DNA of 64,000 nucleotides from Cellulomonas xylanilytica (GCF_007989805.1 NZ_BJUB01000005.1:62001-126000); one strand, 5' to 3'. Shown: positions 9,598-19,563, numbered from the stretch's first letter. Numbers and translations: made by a program. Notes: generated by a model not told the origin, from the sequence alone.

Positions 9598-10741
9598 GCG
9601 TGGTCCTCTCCGGCTCCGGCGCGGCGGCTGCTCGGACGGGCAGGTCTCCCCGGCCGAACCGCGCGCGCAGGGGCTCGGGCATCTCGAACAGGAACGCGAG
9701 CGGCGTGCGGGTGAGCACCGTCTGCACGCCGACCGACACGGCGACCACCACGGCCGTGACGACCAGCGGGTAGACGAGCGCCGTCGCGCGCTGGCCGAGC
9801 ACGTCGTCCAGCCGGTCCCCGCCCCAGGTGCGCACGACGACGATCCACACCCCGATCAGCAGGGGGTGGAGCACGTAGACGCCGAGCGTGCGGCGGCCGA
9901 GGGCGACCCCGAGCCGGCGGAGAGGCTCCCAGCGCACGGCGAGCGCGACGGCGACGACGCTCACGGCGACGAACGCGGTGCACCGGACGACGAAGAACAG
10001 CGAGTCGGCGAGCGGCCCGTCGACGAGCCGGTTCGCCACCGTGAGCGCCGCGGCGGCTGCCGCTGCGACGAGCAGGACGACCACACTGGCCCTCTCCGCG
10101 AGCCTGCGGAGCACCCCGGCGCCGTAGACGCCCAGGGCGAAGAACACGACCATCTCCGGGACCTTGGGCCAGAACTGGTCCGCCACCCCGGGGACGTCCC
10201 AGACGCGCAGCGCATGGGCGACGGTGGAGACCAGCGCGGCGACGACCAGCACCGGGACGGGCGGCGCGCGGTGCAGGAGCGACAGGACGACGATGTACGC
10301 CGCGAGCGCGTAGACGTACCAGAGCGTGGTGTCCGGGACCAGGAGCTGCACGAGCACGTCCGCGCCGTCCACGCGGTGCCGCAGGTACGCCTGCGCGAAC
10401 ACCGCGAAGAACAGGAAGTACACCAGCAGCCACACCACGTAGAGGTAGTAGTTGGCCGCTGCGCGGTATCCCGTGGTGCTCGTCCGCAGACCCGCGCGCA
10501 CCTGGCGGGCGAGCACGAGACCCGAGACCGCCACGAGCACGGGCATCCGGACGCTGTCGAGGACGGTGTTGACCAGCCCCCACACGCCGTCGGCGACGTC
10601 GTCCACCGCGTCCGCGGACAGGACGTTCCAGAGGACCACGTGGAACAGCACGACGGCGACGACGCAGTAGCCGCGCGTCGCGTCGACCCACGCGAGCCGC
10701 GGGGTCGTCGACGTGCCCACGGCGGGTGCGGCGTCAGCCAC
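9590..10741 (-). CDS. acyltransferase 3 family membrane protein, copy 4
   Basis: 383 residues with about ten membrane segments. Opens with PRLAWVDATRGYCVVAVVLFH and shares NYYLYVVWL, PDTTLWYVYALA and VYVLHPLLI with copy 1 at 4382-5491, so these two form a second paralogous pair within the locus. Overlaps its neighbours by 8 bp on each side. Function: probable O-acylation of the surface glycan. The acyl group and target are unknown. Confidence 0.87.
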   Translation of the reverse strand: MADAAPAVGTSTTPRLAWVDATRGYCVVAVVLFHVVLWNVLSADAVDDVADGVWGLVNTVLDSVRMPVLVAVSGLVLARQVRAGLRTSTTGYRAAANYYLYVVWLLVYFLFFAVFAQAYLRHRVDGADVLVQLLVPDTTLWYVYALAAYIVVLSLLHRAPPVPVLVVAALVSTVAHALRVWDVPGVADQFWPKVPEMVVFFALGVYGAGVLRRLAERASVVVLLVAAAAAAALTVANRLVDGPLADSLFFVVRCTAFVAVSVVAVALAVRWEPLRRLGVALGRRTLGVYVLHPLLIGVWIVVVRTWGGDRLDDVLGQRATALVYPLVVTAVVVAVSVGVQTVLTRTPLAFLFEMPEPLRARFGRGDLPVRAAAAPEPERTTHG

Positions 10742-11807
10742 GGGGCTCCGCGGCGACGGCCGTCCGGTCGGCGGGGCGTCGCACGGTGGCGAACCACCCG
10801 GGCGGGGCGAACAGGGCCTCGCAGTGCAGGCTGCTGCGGCGGGAGTGCACGAGGAGCGCGACCGACACCGCCGTGGCTGCCAGCAGGGGCGGCATCAGCA
10901 CCGACATGCCGGGCAGGTCGACCGCACCGCTGTAGTGCAGGGCCACGGCCAGCAGGATGATCAGCGGGGTGTGCATGAGGTAGATCGGCAGCGTGCGGGA
11001 CCCGATCCAGCGCAGCGGCGCGTTCTGCACCGCCATGCTCAGCGCGATCCCGGCGCCGACGCCCAGGACGCAGTTGACGAAGTACAGTCCCGGCAGCGCA
11101 CGCCAGTCCATGGCCCACAGGAGCACCGAGAACCCCGCCCACGTGACGATCAGGGCGGTCCCGAGACCCCACCCGACGCGCTCGGAGAACGCGAGCACGG
11201 CGCTGCGCGCGTACATCCCCGCGAGGAAGAAGAAGTAGTACTTCACCGACCCCGACCAGCCCGGGACGGAGGTCTCCCACCCGCTCAGCGCGATCACCGA
11301 CGCGACACCGGCCACGGCCAGCTGCGCGGCCACGGGCACCCGCGCGGTGAGCTTGGCCACCACGAAGAAGAGCGCGAGCGCCCAGATGAACCACAGCTCG
11401 AGCTGCGGGGCGTACGGCGATGCCCCGACGACGCGCAGGACCCCCTCGAGCGACCCCTCGCCCTTCATCCGGACGCCGATGAAGAAGGTGGCGACACCGA
11501 CGACGGTCCACAGGAAGTACGTCCAGACGTACAGCCGCAGCTTCACGTCCCAGAGGTCGGACCAGCGTGCCAGCACCCACTTGCGCGCGAAGAGCCCCGC
11601 GAGCACGAAGAACAGCGGCATGCGCAGCGACGACACGACGAGGTTGACCTGGATCCACCCGCCCACGTGCGCACCCGCCGCGGCGGACCAGTTGGCGGAG
11701 TGGAACAGCGCGACGAGAAGGATGGCGATGCCACGCCCGGCGTCCACCCAGCCGAGGCGGGGGCGGGGGGTCCCGGAGTCCGCGCTCGGGTGGGGTTCGG
11801 TCGTCAC
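10734..11807 (-). CDS. acyltransferase 3 family membrane protein, copy 5
   Basis: 357 residues, multipass. The opening RLGWVDAGRGIAILLVALFHSANW fits the fucose-4-O-acetylase-like branch of the acyltransferase-3 family; LPIYLMHTPLIILLAV near the C-terminus matches family helices. It is the first gene of the four-gene acyltransferase run and overlaps copy 4 by 8 bp. Its promoter should lie in the 140-bp divergent gap shared with the polymerase gene at 11948, which contains ACCGTTTGTCCCC (11842-11853). Confidence 0.85.
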   Translation of the reverse strand: MTTEPHPSADSGTPRPRLGWVDAGRGIAILLVALFHSANWSAAAGAHVGGWIQVNLVVSSLRMPLFFVLAGLFARKWVLARWSDLWDVKLRLYVWTYFLWTVVGVATFFIGVRMKGEGSLEGVLRVVGASPYAPQLELWFIWALALFFVVAKLTARVPVAAQLAVAGVASVIALSGWETSVPGWSGSVKYYFFFLAGMYARSAVLAFSERVGWGLGTALIVTWAGFSVLLWAMDWRALPGLYFVNCVLGVGAGIALSMAVQNAPLRWIGSRTLPIYLMHTPLIILLAVALHYSGAVDLPGMSVLMPPLLAATAVSVALLVHSRRSSLHCEALFAPPGWFATVRRPADRTAVAAEPRG

Positions 11808-11947
11808 CCCGGAATTTTAGGCTGGGCAGGCACGAGATGTACCGTTTGTCCCCGTTTTTCAGCCGCTATCCACCCGACTGCCGGTCTGCGCTCGCCCGGA
11901 CGGTGGGAGACTGAGACCCCGCGGACCGCGAGAAAGGCGGCGAACCT

Positions 11948-13264
11948 GTGCCTCCTCTCGTCCGGACGGGTGCCGTCGGGTCCGACACCCTGGAGCGCGG
12001 GGGCCGGGGTGCGTGGCACACCGGAGGGTCCGCCTGGGTCGCCGCCGCCACCGTGCTGCTCGTCGCCACGCGGATCCCCGTCGCGCAGGGCGTGACGCTC
12101 GGGATGCTCGCCTCGGCGGTGTTCCTGCCCGTCTGGTGGCCCGTCGTGGTCCGGTGGGCCGGCTACCGGTGGATCGTCGCGGGCGTGCTGGCGTCCCTCG
12201 TCCTCGGCTTCTGGCTGACCGAGCTCGCGTCGGCGACCTTCCCGACCTCTCAGCGGGCCCTGATCTTCTCCAGCGTGATGGCCCTCGAGCTCGCGCTCGG
12301 GATCGGAGCCGTCATCTGGGCGCGCACGCTGATCCCCGCGCCCGCGATCGCCGTGCTCTTCGGGGTCGGCATGTTCTTCGCGTCCAGCGGGGAGCTCGAC
12401 CCGGACACCAACCTGTGGCGCTTCCGTCTGGCCACCCCGGTGACGATCATCGCCCTGGCCCTCGCCTGGTACGTGGGCAAGGTGTGGGTGCAGGCCCTCA
12501 CGACCGTCGTGCTCATCGCCGTGTCGGCGCTGAACGGCGGACGTTCCGCGACGGCCATCCTCGTGCTCGCGCTCATCGTGGTCCTGGCGCAGTCCTGGGG
12601 CCCGGCGCGATCCCGGCGCACCTCCCGGCTCCGCGCGGCCGCGCTCGCCGCCGTGCTCGTCGTGGCGCTGTACAACGTCGGGCAGAGCCTCATCCTCGAG
12701 GGGTACCTGGGCGAGTCGGCGCAGCAGCGCACCGAGGCGCAGACGGCGGCCAGCGGCTCCGTCATCCTCGGGGCGCGCCCGGAGCTCGGCGCGACGATCG
12801 CCCTGTTCGCGCACCGGCCCTACGGGTTCGGCAGCGGGACGCAGCCCACCGCCGAGACGGTGGTCGTGGCCAAGACCGGCATGGCGTCGATCGGCTACGA
12901 CCCGAACAACGGGTACGTCGAGCGGTACATGTTCGGCAGCGGGATCGTGCTGCACTCCACCATCGCCGACTTCTGGGCCCGGTTCGGGTTCGCGGGCATC
13001 GCCACCGGTGTCGCGCTCCTCGCCGTCACGATCAACGGGTACCTGCGCCGCCTCGCCAGCAAGCAGGCGGCGGCGCTCCTCACCTACCTCGCGGTGCGGA
13101 CCATCTGGAACCTGCTCTTCAGCCCCGCACACTCGTCGCTCCCCCAGATCATCCTCACCGTCGGGCTGCTCGCCTGGGTCGTCGTCCGCGATCCCGCGAC
13201 GCCGCGAGCCGCCGTCGAGACCCCGGCGCCCGCCCTGGACTCGGCGCCCGACAGCCGGGCCTGA
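11948..13264 (+). CDS. Wzy/WaaL-type O-antigen polymerase or ligase
   Basis: 438 residues, about ten to twelve membrane helices. A long external loop carries RPYGFGSGTQPT and then NNGYVERYMFGSGIVLHSTIADFWARFG, the pattern around the functional His of the O-antigen ligase/polymerase family. It starts at GTG 11948 with only a weak AAAGG upstream. In a Wzx/Wzy pathway it would join lipid-linked repeat units at the outer face of the membrane. It stands alone on the plus strand between the acyltransferase run and the large LamG/PKD gene. Polymerase rather than ligase is inferred from the presence of a flippase and a Wzc homologue. Confidence 0.82.
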   Translation: MPPLVRTGAVGSDTLERGGRGAWHTGGSAWVAAATVLLVATRIPVAQGVTLGMLASAVFLPVWWPVVVRWAGYRWIVAGVLASLVLGFWLTELASATFPTSQRALIFSSVMALELALGIGAVIWARTLIPAPAIAVLFGVGMFFASSGELDPDTNLWRFRLATPVTIIALALAWYVGKVWVQALTTVVLIAVSALNGGRSATAILVLALIVVLAQSWGPARSRRTSRLRAAALAAVLVVALYNVGQSLILEGYLGESAQQRTEAQTAASGSVILGARPELGATIALFAHRPYGFGSGTQPTAETVVVAKTGMASIGYDPNNGYVERYMFGSGIVLHSTIADFWARFGFAGIATGVALLAVTINGYLRRLASKQAAALLTYLAVRTIWNLLFSPAHSSLPQIILTVGLLAWVVVRDPATPRAAVETPAPALDSAPDSRA

Positions 13265-13317
13265 CGGCCGCCGCCCACCCCCCGGAGGCGGTCCGCCGTC
13301 GCGCCCCGGACGCGAGA

Positions 13318-13360
13318 GACCCCCGGCACCGGAGCGGTCTCCCGCTCCGACCCGGGGGTC
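13318..13360. terminator. bidirectional terminator hairpin
   Basis: Arms GACCCCCGG (13318-13326) and CCGGGGGTC (13352-13360) enclose a second stem GGAGCG/CGCTCC (13331-13348). It lies between convergent genes ending at 13264 and 13377. There is no U-run, as is common in high-GC actinobacteria. Confidence 0.7.
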
Positions 13361-13376
13361 GCCTGCGCCGGTGCCG

Positions 13377-16300
13377 TCAGGCGACCGGCTCTGCCGTGAG
13401 GTCGTCGAAGGAGAAGACGACCGGTCCCACCGTGGCGGACCCGGCGAGGTAGGTGGTCACACCCACCGTCCCCGGACCCTGCAGGCTCGCGGCGGCGTCG
13501 ACCATGCTGACCTGCCAGTCGGCGGGCTCGGTCGTGCCCACCTCCCAGACCTTGGCACGCACCGTGGTCGGGGCGGACCCGACGACCTCGAGGACCACGC
13601 GGAGCCGGTCGCCACCGTCGAACGTCAGGCCCGGCACCGTGATCCCGCTGACGACGACCCCGGCGCCCCGCGACACGTGCAGCTGGACGCTGCCGTCCGC
13701 GACGAGCTTGAGCCGTGCGCCGTAGGCCTCGCCGCCGACCTTGCGTCCCTGCACCATGATGAGCGACCCACCACCGTCGGGGCGCTTGTCCGCGCCGACC
13801 GTGAGACCCACGCGCGCGCTCGGCGACGCGGCCGCCGGGAGCGTCGCCCCGAGCGTCACCCCCGCGGGGATGGTGAACGTGCCCGCGCCGCCGTCCACGC
13901 CGAACCTGCTCGCCGTACCCGTGAGCGCCCAGGCGCCCCCGGTGTCCGCCGCGCCCCAGCCACCCGCGACGGTGCGCGTGAACGCGTCGGCGACGAAGGG
14001 CTGGTTGGCCGGCGGGGCCGCGACCGTGACAGACGTCGTCGAGGTGGCGGTGGCACCGGTGTTGTCGGTGGTGGTCAGCGTGACCGGGTAGGTGCCGGCC
14101 GCCCCGTACGTGTACGACGCGGTCACACCGCTGGCGGTCCCGCCGTCGCCGAACTGCCAGGCGTACCCCGTCACGGCCCCGTCGGGGTCGGACGACGCCG
14201 ACGCGTCCACCGAGACGCCGAGCCCGTTCACCGTCGGGGTGAACACCGCCGTGGGCGCCTGGTTCGGTGCTGCCGCGCCCACCGGCCGGGCGGAGAGCTC
14301 GTCGTAGGAGAAGACCACGGGGCCGTTGGCGGCCGAGCCGGACAGGTACGACTGGATGCCGATCCCACCCGGTGCCTGCAGCGCCGGCGTCGCCGAGTCG
14401 GTGAACGTGGCGAACCACGCCGCCGGCTCGGGGTCGCCGACCTTCCAGACCTTGGCCTGGACGGTCGTCGGGGAGACCCCCGTGACCTGCAGACGCAGGT
14501 TCAGCCTCGTCGCCGCGGTGAAGGTCAGCCCGGGGACCGTCCCGCCGACGAGCGTCGTGCCGGGCCGGGTGAGGTGCAGCTGCACCGCGCCGTTCTCGTA
14601 CAGCTTGATGCGGGCGCCGTACGCCTCACCCGTGCTCGCTCGCCGGCCGAGGACCGTGAGCATGGCACCGCCACCGCCCGGGACCTTGTCGGCGCCGACC
14701 GTGGTGGTCAGGTCCGTGCTCGTCGAGGACACCCCGGCGAGGACGGACGTCGTGGTGATGCCCGCGGCCAGCGAGACGTTGCCGGTCGAGCCGTTCACCG
14801 AGAACCGGCTCGCGGTCCCGGTGCTCGTCCAGCCGCCACCGACGTCGGCCGTGCCCCAGCCGTTGGCGACGGTCCGGCCGAAGCCGTCCACCGCGAACGG
14901 TGCGTTGGCCGGCGGCGTGGAGACCGTGACCGGTTCGGACGTCGTCGCCGAGTCGCCGTCGTCGTCCGTCACCGTGAGGGTCACGGTGTAGGTCCCCGGC
15001 GCGGCGTAGGGGTGCGAGGTCGTCGCGCCCGTCGCGGTGGGGGTCCCGTCGCCGAAGTTCCAGGCGTACGTCTGCACGGTGCCGTCCGGGTCCGTGGAGC
15101 CGGACGCGTCGAGCGCCACCGACAGTCCCGTGGCGGTCGCCGTGAACGCGGCCGTCGGTGCCTGGTTCGGGATGACGACGAACACGTTGCGGGACGCCGT
15201 CCCCGTGGCGCCGTCGTCGTCGGTCACCGTCAGGGTGACCGTCTTCGTCCCGTTGCTCGTGTAGGTGTGGCTGGCCGTCGGGCCGGTGGCCGTCACGCCC
15301 TCCCCGAAGTTCCACGCGTAGCTCGTGACGGAGCCGTCGGGGTCCGAGGACCCGGTCGCGTCGACCGAGACCTGACCGCCCACGACGCTCGCGCTGAACG
15401 CGGCCGTCGGGGCGACGTTCGGTGCCGTCGTCGTCACGACGTTCGTCACCTGGGACGTCCCGCCGTCGTCGTCCGTCACCGTCAGCGTGACCGAGTGGTC
15501 GCCCGCCGTCGTGTAGACGTGCGTCGCCGTGGCACCGGTGGCGGTGGCACCGTCACCGAAGCTCCAGGCGTACCCGACCACGGTGCCGTCGCTGTCGGAG
15601 CTCGTGGAGCCGTCGACGAGCACGGTCTGGTCGGTCACCGTGGACGTGAACGCCGCGGTCGGCAACGCGTTGGGCGGGACCGCACCGCTGCCCAGCTGCC
15701 AGTGCGAGGCCACCTGCGCCGGCGTGAGCGCGACCGGGTAGATCGCAGCCTCGTCGATGGTGCCGTCGAACCAGGGCTGCGGGCCCCAGGTCGTGTCGCC
15801 ACCGATCCGCCAGTAGCCGGTGTACTCCTGCGCCGCGGTCTGCGGGTGCGTGCCCCGCAGCTGGCCGTCGACGTAGAGCCGCATGCCCTCCGACGACTGC
15901 GTCGCCACGAGGTGGTGCCACGCGTTGTCGTTGTACGCGGCCGGCGTGGTGATGGTGTTGGTCTGTCCGGTCCACACGCCGAACGTCAGGCGACCGTCGG
16001 TCTCCATGTACACGTGCCGGTCGTAGTTGTTCGAGGTGCCGGAGGTGGCGTCACCGAACCCGATGAGCTTCCCGCCCGACGTCGTCGAGGTCTTGAACCA
16101 CAGCTCCTCGCTGTAGGTCGTCGGGCCCGACGCCGGCTTGGTCGCGACGACCAGCCCGTGCGTGCCGCCGGTCGGCGGCAGCTGGACGGCCTTGCCCGGG
16201 CCGGGCACGGCCCCGTCGACGCGGTAGTTGACCGCCCCGCGGTAGGTGCCCGGGTTCTCGGTGGGTCCGGCGTCCGCCGCCATCGAGCTGCCGGCGGCGT

Positions 16301-18707
16301 CGTCGAGGCGCCAGTAGACGTCCGGCGAGAGGCCGAAGACGGCGGCACCGTAGGCGTCCGCGGGAGCCGTCGGCAGGGCCGAGGGCCGCCCGGAGGCCAC
16401 CCAGTGGTTGTTCACCTGGGCCGCCGTCAGCGGGGTCGAGTAGATCGAGACGTCGTCGATGTCGCCACGGAAGTAGGCGTCACCGGACCACGGGGAGTCC
16501 CCGCCGATCCGCCAGTAGCCCGAGTACGACTGAGCCGACGTGACGTTGCTGGCCTGCGCGACGCGCTTGCCGTCGATGTACAGCTTCTGCCCGTCCGGGC
16601 CCAGCGTCGCGACCGCCTGGTGCCAGGTGCCGTCGTTGTAGGACGACCCCGAGGTGACGATCTTGCTCGCGTTCGGGTAGACCCCGAACACGACCTGGCC
16701 CGACGGCAGCATGTAGATGTGCCGGTCGTAGCTGCCGCTGTTCCCGGTGTTGCGGTTGCCGAAGCCGACGATCTTCCCGCCGGTCATCGTCGTCGTGCGG
16801 AACCAGGTCTCGATGGAGAACACCTGCGGCCCGGGGACCGCCGTGTTCGTGGCCACGAGGCCGGAGGTCGTGCCGGAGAAGCTCGCCGCCTTGTTGGTGT
16901 CGCCGAGGATCGCCCCGGTCACGCCACGGGTCACGCCCGCGCTCGCGGTCGCGTCGGAGAAGCCGGCCCAGTCGTTGACGTCGGGCCCCATCGGCTCACC
17001 GAGCCGCCAGAACGAGGTCGCGTCGTCCTCCCACACGGCGTCGGTGTAGGCGCTCGCCACGCCGTCGGCGTTGACGGTCACCGTGACGTAGTCCGAGCGA
17101 GCCAGGTTGCCGAACGGGTCGACCGCCTCGAGGCGGTACCGCTGGCTTGACCCAGGCGTGAGGTTCCGGTCCACGAAGCCCATGGACTGCGGCAGCCAGA
17201 ACGGCGTGGTCACGGTCTCGGTGTAGATCGGGGGCGTCGTGATGTTCGTGCGGTACAGCTTGTACGTGAGCGTGGCGTTGTCCCGGTCGTAGTTGGTCTT
17301 CCAGGACAGCCGCACCTGACCCGACGCGAACGAGTTCGCCGAGAGGGGGAAGTTGGCACCCGAGAGGCGCGGTCCCTGGACGTCGGGGGCGATCGCGGAC
17401 CGCGCGAACCGCGCGAGACCCTGCTGGCCCGCGCCGTTGACCAGGGTGAACTCGCCACCCATCAGGACGTAGTCGTCGTTGCCGTTCACGGTCCACGGCC
17501 CCTGGCCCTTGCCGGTGAACGTGCCCGCGTTCATCGTCGGGTACCAGTTCAGCATGCGCGGGGCCGGCTCACCGTCGTGGTCCGGGTAGCCGTACGGGTC
17601 CACCGTGTTCACACCGAAGACCGCCTTGCTCGTGGCGGTGGCGCGGTAGTAGGTCCACGGGTCCGTCTGGGGGAAGCCGCCCGTGTTGCCGCAGAAGTGC
17701 TTGTGGCTCGCCGAGTAGACCTCGTCTCCGGCCGGGAACGCCGAGTACGTGTCGCCGTGGCAGTCCTCGACCCAGTTCATCTGGCCGGTGGCCCAGCTGG
17801 CCGAGAACGACCCCTCCATGTTGCCGCCGCCCCCGAAGTGGTAGCCGGCTCCGTAGAAGCTGGTCCCGTCCGACTCGAGGCTGAGCACGGCGGAGTCCTG
17901 GCCGCCGTTGCGGATGAAGCTGTTGACCGGCAGCGGGATGCTCGCGCCGGTCGCCGTCGACACCCGCGCGAGACCGTAGCCCGCACCACCGTTGACGCTC
18001 GTGAACGCGCCACCGAGGATCAGCGACTCGCCGTCGGGGGCGGCCAGCACGGCGCGGATCGAACCGCCGGAGACGGTCGGGTTGAAGGGGAGCACGGTCG
18101 AGGTGACCGGGTCCAGGCCGGCGACGCCGACGCGCGCCGTGCCCTGCACGCTGGTCAGCGATCCGCTGAAGAAGACACCGGAGGGGGTGGCCGTCACGCT
18201 GACGAGGGGTGCGTTCACCGTCGGGCGGAACGTCGTCAGAGCGCCCGTGGCGGTGTCGAACGACGCGATGCGGTACCGCGCCTGGCCGTCGATCGACGTG
18301 AAGTTGCCGACCGCGTACAGCCGGGACCCGTCGGGAGACAGCGCGAGGTCCTTGACCTGTGCGTTGAGCACGGGGGCGAACGACGGCTTGAGCACGCCCG
18401 TGGTCAGGTCGTAGGCCAGCAGGTGCGTGCGGTTGACCTCGTTGGCACCCGGGGCGGACCCGGCCGGCCTGGCCTTGGTGAAGTCACCCGCCACGTACAC
18501 CGTGTTGCCCACGATCTGCTGGTTCCAGACCACCCCGTTGACCTGGACCGTGGGCAGCGAGTCCGCGGTGACGGTCGTCGGCTCCGCCGGGTCCAGTGGC
18601 GCGGTGTCGGCCTGGGCCGGGGACGCGGCCACCAGCCCGGCGAACCCGAGAGCGATGACGGCGAGGGGGGCCGCGACGGCCCGCTGTGCCCACGTTGACC
18701 GCTGCAT
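13377..18707 (-). CDS. secreted beta-propeller/LamG/PKD multidomain protein
   Basis: 1776 residues. Order seen: signal peptide (1-34, ending SPAQA); a repeat-rich propeller-like region about 40-440 with recurring (G)NFTSxDGQAR / DxxTGAL units; an FN3-like stretch about 470-560; two LamG-type lectin folds about 560-770 and 785-990; three PKD domains about 1012-1260 (each with SSDxDGxVxxYAWxFGDG and VTLTVTDDDG); a roughly 210-residue beta-rich module about 1262-1475; a fourth PKD about 1480-1565; and a second copy of the same module about 1567-1776. There is no LPXTG or membrane anchor, so it is probably released or held by glycan binding. AGGAGG stands seven bases before the ATG. Likely binds the polysaccharide or cell surface; no catalytic site recognised. 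Confidence 0.85.
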   Translation of the reverse strand: MQRSTWAQRAVAAPLAVIALGFAGLVAASPAQADTAPLDPAEPTTVTADSLPTVQVNGVVWNQQIVGNTVYVAGDFTKARPAGSAPGANEVNRTHLLAYDLTTGVLKPSFAPVLNAQVKDLALSPDGSRLYAVGNFTSIDGQARYRIASFDTATGALTTFRPTVNAPLVSVTATPSGVFFSGSLTSVQGTARVGVAGLDPVTSTVLPFNPTVSGGSIRAVLAAPDGESLILGGAFTSVNGGAGYGLARVSTATGASIPLPVNSFIRNGGQDSAVLSLESDGTSFYGAGYHFGGGGNMEGSFSASWATGQMNWVEDCHGDTYSAFPAGDEVYSASHKHFCGNTGGFPQTDPWTYYRATATSKAVFGVNTVDPYGYPDHDGEPAPRMLNWYPTMNAGTFTGKGQGPWTVNGNDDYVLMGGEFTLVNGAGQQGLARFARSAIAPDVQGPRLSGANFPLSANSFASGQVRLSWKTNYDRDNATLTYKLYRTNITTPPIYTETVTTPFWLPQSMGFVDRNLTPGSSQRYRLEAVDPFGNLARSDYVTVTVNADGVASAYTDAVWEDDATSFWRLGEPMGPDVNDWAGFSDATASAGVTRGVTGAILGDTNKAASFSGTTSGLVATNTAVPGPQVFSIETWFRTTTMTGGKIVGFGNRNTGNSGSYDRHIYMLPSGQVVFGVYPNASKIVTSGSSYNDGTWHQAVATLGPDGQKLYIDGKRVAQASNVTSAQSYSGYWRIGGDSPWSGDAYFRGDIDDVSIYSTPLTAAQVNNHWVASGRPSALPTAPADAYGAAVFGLSPDVYWRLDDAAGSSMAADAGPTENPGTYRGAVNYRVDGAVPGPGKAVQLPPTGGTHGLVVATKPASGPTTYSEELWFKTSTTSGGKLIGFGDATSGTSNNYDRHVYMETDGRLTFGVWTGQTNTITTPAAYNDNAWHHLVATQSSEGMRLYVDGQLRGTHPQTAAQEYTGYWRIGGDTTWGPQPWFDGTIDEAAIYPVALTPAQVASHWQLGSGAVPPNALPTAAFTSTVTDQTVLVDGSTSSDSDGTVVGYAWSFGDGATATGATATHVYTTAGDHSVTLTVTDDDGGTSQVTNVVTTTAPNVAPTAAFSASVVGGQVSVDATGSSDPDGSVTSYAWNFGEGVTATGPTASHTYTSNGTKTVTLTVTDDDGATGTASRNVFVVIPNQAPTAAFTATATGLSVALDASGSTDPDGTVQTYAWNFGDGTPTATGATTSHPYAAPGTYTVTLTVTDDDGDSATTSEPVTVSTPPANAPFAVDGFGRTVANGWGTADVGGGWTSTGTASRFSVNGSTGNVSLAAGITTTSVLAGVSSTSTDLTTTVGADKVPGGGGAMLTVLGRRASTGEAYGARIKLYENGAVQLHLTRPGTTLVGGTVPGLTFTAATRLNLRLQVTGVSPTTVQAKVWKVGDPEPAAWFATFTDSATPALQAPGGIGIQSYLSGSAANGPVVFSYDELSARPVGAAAPNQAPTAVFTPTVNGLGVSVDASASSDPDGAVTGYAWQFGDGGTASGVTASYTYGAAGTYPVTLTTTDNTGATATSTTSVTVAAPPANQPFVADAFTRTVAGGWGAADTGGAWALTGTASRFGVDGGAGTFTIPAGVTLGATLPAAASPSARVGLTVGADKRPDGGGSLIMVQGRKVGGEAYGARLKLVADGSVQLHVSRGAGVVVSGITVPGLTFDGGDRLRVVLEVVGSAPTTVRAKVWEVGTTEPADWQVSMVDAAASLQGPGTVGVTTYLAGSATVGPVVFSFDDLTAEPVA

Positions 18708-18778
18708 GTGCCGTTCCTCCTGATTGGGGGCTCAGGTGACGTACAGCTGAGCGACTGGGGAGAAACTAATGCCGAAAA

Positions 18779-18808
18779 GGGACAAACAGGTCACTGCACA
18801 GGGGTGAA
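18779..18808 (-). promoter_or_regulatory. putative regulatory sites upstream of the LamG/PKD gene
   Basis: On the minus strand TTCACCC (18802-18808) is followed by GTTTGTCCC (18779-18787). Both words recur in other gaps of the locus. They sit about 75-100 bp upstream of the ATG at 18707 in a distinctly less GC-rich stretch. Confidence 0.4.
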
Positions 18809-18873
18809 CTTGCCCGTTTTGGGGGTGATTGTCGCCCGTTCGGCGGCACCGCGTCGTGGACGCGCTCGACGCC

Positions 18874-19563
18874 TCAGACCCCTGCGGGACCCCGGAGCAG
18901 CACGACGGCCGAGCCCACGGACAGGTCGAGCTCGATGGTGACGTCGTCGCGGGCGTCGACCGGCACGTTGAACACGAAGGTGCCGGTCGACGACGCCCCC
19001 GGCTCCACCTGCTCGGCGAACGGCACCGTGCCGGGCTGGCCGAGCGGTGTGGCCGGGGTGGCGTCCGCCCCGTAGTAGAGGTTGACCACCGCGGTCGTCA
19101 GGTCGAGGGCGCTCGCCGTGCCGTTGGTGATCTCGACCGACACGCGCAGCGACGGGCCGCCCACCTCGCCCGGCAGCTCGGCCGTCCCGTCGACCGCCTC
19201 GATCAGGGCGACCCGGGCCGTGACGTCGGCCGCCGGCGTCCCCGTGCCGTCGATCGGCGCCGTCTGCGTCGAACCCGGCTCCGGGGCGGGGGCAGGGGCA
19301 GGGGCCTCGCCCTCGGCCGGGGCGGACGGCTCCTCGGTCGGTGTGCTGCTCGGCGCCGACGAGGTCGCCGAGGCCGTCTCGGACGCGGAGGCGCTCGTCC
19401 CCGTCGCGGTCGGCGACGCGTCGTCCGACGTGGGGCGCGTGAGCGCGATGCCGATCGACACGGCCAGGACGACCGCGACCGCACCGGCGACCCACCACCA
19501 CCACGCAGGACGACGGCGCGAGGCGCCCTCGTCGACGGGCGGGGAGTTCACTGGCTCAGACAT
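18874..19563 (-). CDS. membrane-anchored hypothetical protein with Ser/Thr/Pro/Glu linker
   Basis: 229 residues. Cytoplasmic N-terminus of about 20 residues, one membrane helix about 21-42 (WWWWVAGAVAVVLAVSIGIAL), then a low-complexity Ser/Ala/Thr/Pro/Glu linker about 45-100, then a compact beta-rich domain about 105-229. That domain (LRVSVEITNG, FVFNVPVDARDDVTIELDLS) resembles DUF4352-like extracellular immunoglobulin-like domains. It sits upstream of, and on the same strand as, the LamG/PKD gene and is divergent from the Wzc-like gene. Function unknown. Confidence 0.7.
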   Translation of the reverse strand: MSEPVNSPPVDEGASRRRPAWWWWVAGAVAVVLAVSIGIALTRPTSDDASPTATGTSASASETASATSSAPSSTPTEEPSAPAEGEAPAPAPAPEPGSTQTAPIDGTGTPAADVTARVALIEAVDGTAELPGEVGGPSLRVSVEITNGTASALDLTTAVVNLYYGADATPATPLGQPGTVPFAEQVEPGASSTGTFVFNVPVDARDDVTIELDLSVGSAVVLLRGPAGV

